Below, piece by piece: positions 61,295-64,000 of a stretch of DNA of 64,000 nt (positions are counted from its first letter, which is position 1; every line of letters begins with the position of its first letter). A program made the translations under genes and the position numbers. The DNA comes from Flavobacterium panacagri (GTDB lineage: Bacteria; Bacteroidota; Bacteroidia; Flavobacteriales; Flavobacteriaceae): positions 5,642,001-5,706,000 of the forward strand of contig NZ_CP119766.1 in the NCBI RefSeq assembly GCF_030378165.1, written 5' to 3'. Below the pieces are notes generated by a model. It saw only the letters and a list, made by a program, of their open reading frames with translations. It searched no databases and had not been told where the DNA came from.

Positions 61295-63724
61295 TTATTT
61301 CGTTTTTCCAGATTTTCCAGACTTTGATTCTTTAGAATCGGCAAGATTATAAGTTACTTTTTCGATTTTACCTGTAAATTCAAATGGAAGTTTATAGTTA
61401 AAATCAACAGGAGAACCAACATCCATTCCGACATCTAAGCCTTCATTTAATGAAATCTGGATCGGAATTGTTCTATCCAAATGTTCTTCTGCCACTTTTT
61501 TTCCGTTGACAGACATCGTTACAGTGGCACCTTTTCCTAATTCTTTTTCTTTTCCTTCATATTTAAAATCAACAACCAATTTTACTTTTCCTTTTGGCAG
61601 GACATCTTTTCCTGTAATAGTCGGACGCTCTAAAGCTAAGTTGTTATAAACAAAACTTGGCTTTCCGTTTTGCACATATAAACCATAACCGCCTACTAAA
61701 CCACCATGTGTAACAATCATCCCTTCTGCTCCATTTTCAGGAATATTTAAATCTGCTGTAACAGACCATGATTTATTTAAAATACGAGGAGAAGCTTCAT
61801 TTGGCAATCCAACTTGTCCAGGATAATAGGTAAAAGTATTAGTATCTCCGCCAAGTGTTGGTCTTCCCATTAATTCACCATTAAGTCTTTCCACCGCTCT
61901 CCAGTCTAGCGGGAGCACATTGTATTTAGAAGCTTCCACCCACCACAAATCTTGCATTTCTCTCAATTTCGTTGGATTACTGGCCGCTACATCATTAGAC
62001 TGCGTAAAATCTTCATCCACTTTATACAACTCCCATTTTTGTTTATCTGGATCAAACGCACCACGATTTGGATTCCAAGGAGCAAATGACAACGCCGATG
62101 CCATCCAGCCATTATGATAAATTCCTCTGTTAACCCCCAATTCAAAATATTGTGTAGTGTGTTTTTCTTTGGCTTTAGCATCGTTAAATGTATAAGCAAA
62201 ACTTACTCCTTCAATAGGTTTTTGGGTAATTCCGTTTATAGTTTCTGGAGGTGTAATTCCAATAATCTCATACAGTGTTGGCACAATATCTATGGTATGT
62301 GTAAACTGGCTTCTTAAACTGCCTTTATCTTTAATTTTTGAAGGCCATGAAATAATCATCGGATTTCGTGTCCCTCCAAAATGACTTGCGACTTGTTTTG
62401 TCCATTGGAAAGGCGCACACATAGCCCATGCCCATTCGGCCGTAAAATGGTTAAAATGTTTCGGTCCTCCCAATTCATCAATCGCTTTAATATTGTCCTG
62501 CCATTTTTCTGAAATTCCATTAAAAAATAGATTTTCGTTTACAGATCCTTCAAGACCGCCTTCTGCACTTGCACCGTTATCCCCAGCTATGTAAATAATT
62601 ATAGTATTATCTGCATCGGGCAGTTGTTTTACAGCCTCCACTACTCTTCCCATTTCGTAATCACAGTGAGAAGCATATCCCGCAAATACTTCCATCATTT
62701 TAGCATACAATCTTTTCTGATCTGCATTAAGCGAATTCCAAGCTGGAAGACTTTCTGGTCTTGCAGTTAGTTTGGCATTGGCAGGAATAACGCCTAATTT
62801 CTTTTGTCTTTCAAATGCTTGTTCTCTGTAGGCATCCCAGCCCATATCAAACTTTCCTGTGTATTTATCAATCCATTCCTGTGGTGCATGATGAGGAGAA
62901 TGCGCTGCGCCGGGAGCTAAATACAAGAAATAAGGTTTGTCAGGCGCTATCGATTTTACTTTTCTAACCCAAGAAATAGCATGGTCTGCAAGATCAACTG
63001 TCATATGATAATTGGGATCTTTTGAAGCTGGAACTAAATTTCTGTTTTCATATAATACAGGATTCCAATGGTTCATGTCACCAGCATTAAATCCGTAAAA
63101 ATATTCAAACCCAAGTCCGTTTGCCCAACGGTCAAAAGGTCCGGCATCACTTGTTTCCCATGGAGGCGTATTATGATTTTTACCAATCCAGGCTGTCATA
63201 TAACCATTTTGTTTCAGCACTTCTCCAATCGTTCCACAGCTTCTTGGAAGCACGCAAGTGTAACCATCGTAGCCAGTTGCCGTTTCAGAAATAACACCAA
63301 AAGTAGCAGAATGATGATTTCTCCCCGTTATTAAAGCCGCACGAGTTGGACTGCAAAGCGCCGTTGTGTGAAATTTATTGTAACGGATTCCTTCTGCTGC
63401 CAATCGATCCATTGTTGGGGAAGGAACGCCTCCGCCAAAAGTACTGAACTGGCCAAATCCTGAATCGTCCAATAAAATTAGCACAACATTCGGAGCCCCT
63501 TTTGGCGCTTTTATTGGCTGCGGAAACTGTGGCGGATCTGAGTCTACATAAGTTCTTCCTATGTAACCCGGAAAATGAAAATCAGGTTGAGGCAGGACTT
63601 TTGGAGTTCCTAATTTACTGTTCTCTTGGCTCAATCCTGTCTGGAGGCAAAAAATGACAAACACGAACCAAACTCTGTTTTGTATAAAAACCAAAACAGC
63701 TTTAAAAGTGGTATTTCTTTTCAT
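61295..63724 (-). CDS. Secreted sulfatase (arylsulfatase-type)
   Basis: An 809-residue enzyme with an N-terminal signal region (about residues 1-33; WFVFVIFCLQTGLSQ). The sulfatase core starts VVLILLDDSGFGQ (metal Asp86-Asp87), and Cys124 in CSPTRAALITGR is the residue converted to formylglycine. Further parts include IAGDNGASAEGG and a C-terminal beta-rich domain (about 640-795). It is exported and probably removes sulfate esters. At over 800 residues it belongs to the large AtsA-like group rather than to short S1 forms. A sulfatase-maturation enzyme is not in the window. Confidence 0.92.
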   Translation of the reverse strand: MKRNTTFKAVLVFIQNRVWFVFVIFCLQTGLSQENSKLGTPKVLPQPDFHFPGYIGRTYVDSDPPQFPQPIKAPKGAPNVVLILLDDSGFGQFSTFGGGVPSPTMDRLAAEGIRYNKFHTTALCSPTRAALITGRNHHSATFGVISETATGYDGYTCVLPRSCGTIGEVLKQNGYMTAWIGKNHNTPPWETSDAGPFDRWANGLGFEYFYGFNAGDMNHWNPVLYENRNLVPASKDPNYHMTVDLADHAISWVRKVKSIAPDKPYFLYLAPGAAHSPHHAPQEWIDKYTGKFDMGWDAYREQAFERQKKLGVIPANAKLTARPESLPAWNSLNADQKRLYAKMMEVFAGYASHCDYEMGRVVEAVKQLPDADNTIIIYIAGDNGASAEGGLEGSVNENLFFNGISEKWQDNIKAIDELGGPKHFNHFTAEWAWAMCAPFQWTKQVASHFGGTRNPMIISWPSKIKDKGSLRSQFTHTIDIVPTLYEIIGITPPETINGITQKPIEGVSFAYTFNDAKAKEKHTTQYFELGVNRGIYHNGWMASALSFAPWNPNRGAFDPDKQKWELYKVDEDFTQSNDVAASNPTKLREMQDLWWVEASKYNVLPLDWRAVERLNGELMGRPTLGGDTNTFTYYPGQVGLPNEASPRILNKSWSVTADLNIPENGAEGMIVTHGGLVGGYGLYVQNGKPSFVYNNLALERPTITGKDVLPKGKVKLVVDFKYEGKEKELGKGATVTMSVNGKKVAEEHLDRTIPIQISLNEGLDVGMDVGSPVDFNYKLPFEFTGKIEKVTYNLADSKESKSGKSGKTK

Positions 63725-63929
63725 AGTCTGTTGCTTTTATTTATATGGCAGACTAAATTACAACTTACTATAAATCAAAATCTTGTGAAGATGTTTCATT
63801 TTACAAAATGAAACCAGTTTTTACTCCTAAAACAATGAAAATTATATAAACACAAATTATAATGATATAACAAAAAATATTATTTTAAAATTAACTTTGA
63901 AATAAAGTTATGATCTAAATAAGGATTTT

Positions 63930-64000
63930 ATGGATATTTATGTGATTATAGAACTACTTTTAATTTCAATTGGCGCGACATCTGCCATGACTTGGTTTAG
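63930..64000 (+). CDS. Start of a membrane-protein gene (partial)
   Basis: ATG 63930, preceded by AAGGA six bases upstream, opens a frame to the window edge: MDIYVIIELLLISIGATSAM followed by TWF. The N-terminus is hydrophobic, like a first membrane helix. The family cannot be judged from 23 residues. Confidence 0.45.
   Translation, partial: MDIYVIIELLLISIGATSAMTWF

Overview
The window looks like chromosomal DNA from a Flavobacterium-type bacterium (Bacteroidota, close to the F. johnsoniae group). The evidence is AT-rich DNA, the Bacteroidota promoter box TAnnTTTG in front of many genes, a tmRNA that encodes the tag GENNYALAA, two SusC/SusD pairs, an ECF sigma/FecR pair, DUF4369-type thioredoxins and many small palindromic repeats between genes. 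I see no insertion sequence, prophage, CRISPR array or rRNA operon.

Layout. Positions 1-12200 are mostly housekeeping: the end of a Kup-like potassium transporter, an RsmB-like rRNA methyltransferase, a MenE-like ligase with a CPBP protease, an ArsC-like protein, an outer-membrane barrel protein, fumarase FumC, a saccharopine-dehydrogenase-like enzyme, a beta-lactamase-fold lipoprotein and tmRNA. A 59-residue membrane protein sits at 7015-7194. Positions 12289-23605 form a dense patch of small redox enzymes (three SDRs, an OYE flavoprotein, an aldo/keto reductase, a VOC protein, DsrE, NTF2-like) mixed with HxlR, AraC, TetR and Crp regulators. Several intergenic regions there carry clear operator-like inverted repeats. 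Positions 23811-31939 hold signalling and envelope genes: a five-PAS cytoplasmic histidine kinase with its receiver, a polysaccharide deacetylase lipoprotein, a bestrophin channel and an OmpR-type two-component pair. That pair is followed by an Oar-like TonB receptor (32452-35667) whose upstream region has four 11-bp direct repeats.

Positions 35923-41870 are a small glycan-uptake locus (SusC, SusD, five-bladed-propeller glycosidase-like protein). Positions 42580-51138 are a second, ECF-controlled locus read on the minus strand: sigma factor, FecR anti-sigma, SusC with an STN domain, SusD, then a secreted enzyme that joins a GDPD/PI-PLC-like domain to an alkaline phosphatase. I infer that it scavenges a phosphodiester-containing substrate. 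Positions 51575-53588 hold a cupin, a quinone-oxidoreductase-like enzyme and a divergent HxlR regulator with a perfect 14-bp palindrome.

Positions 53826-56819 are, to me, the most interesting part. A SAM-I (S-box) riboswitch on the minus strand is followed by a 31-codon ORF, a TlpA-type thioredoxin and a class-V aminotransferase/cysteine-desulfurase-like enzyme. After that come a small lipoprotein, a cluster of nested palindromes, a TonB receptor facing a MocR-type regulator, a secreted sulfatase, and the first codons of another membrane protein at the right edge.
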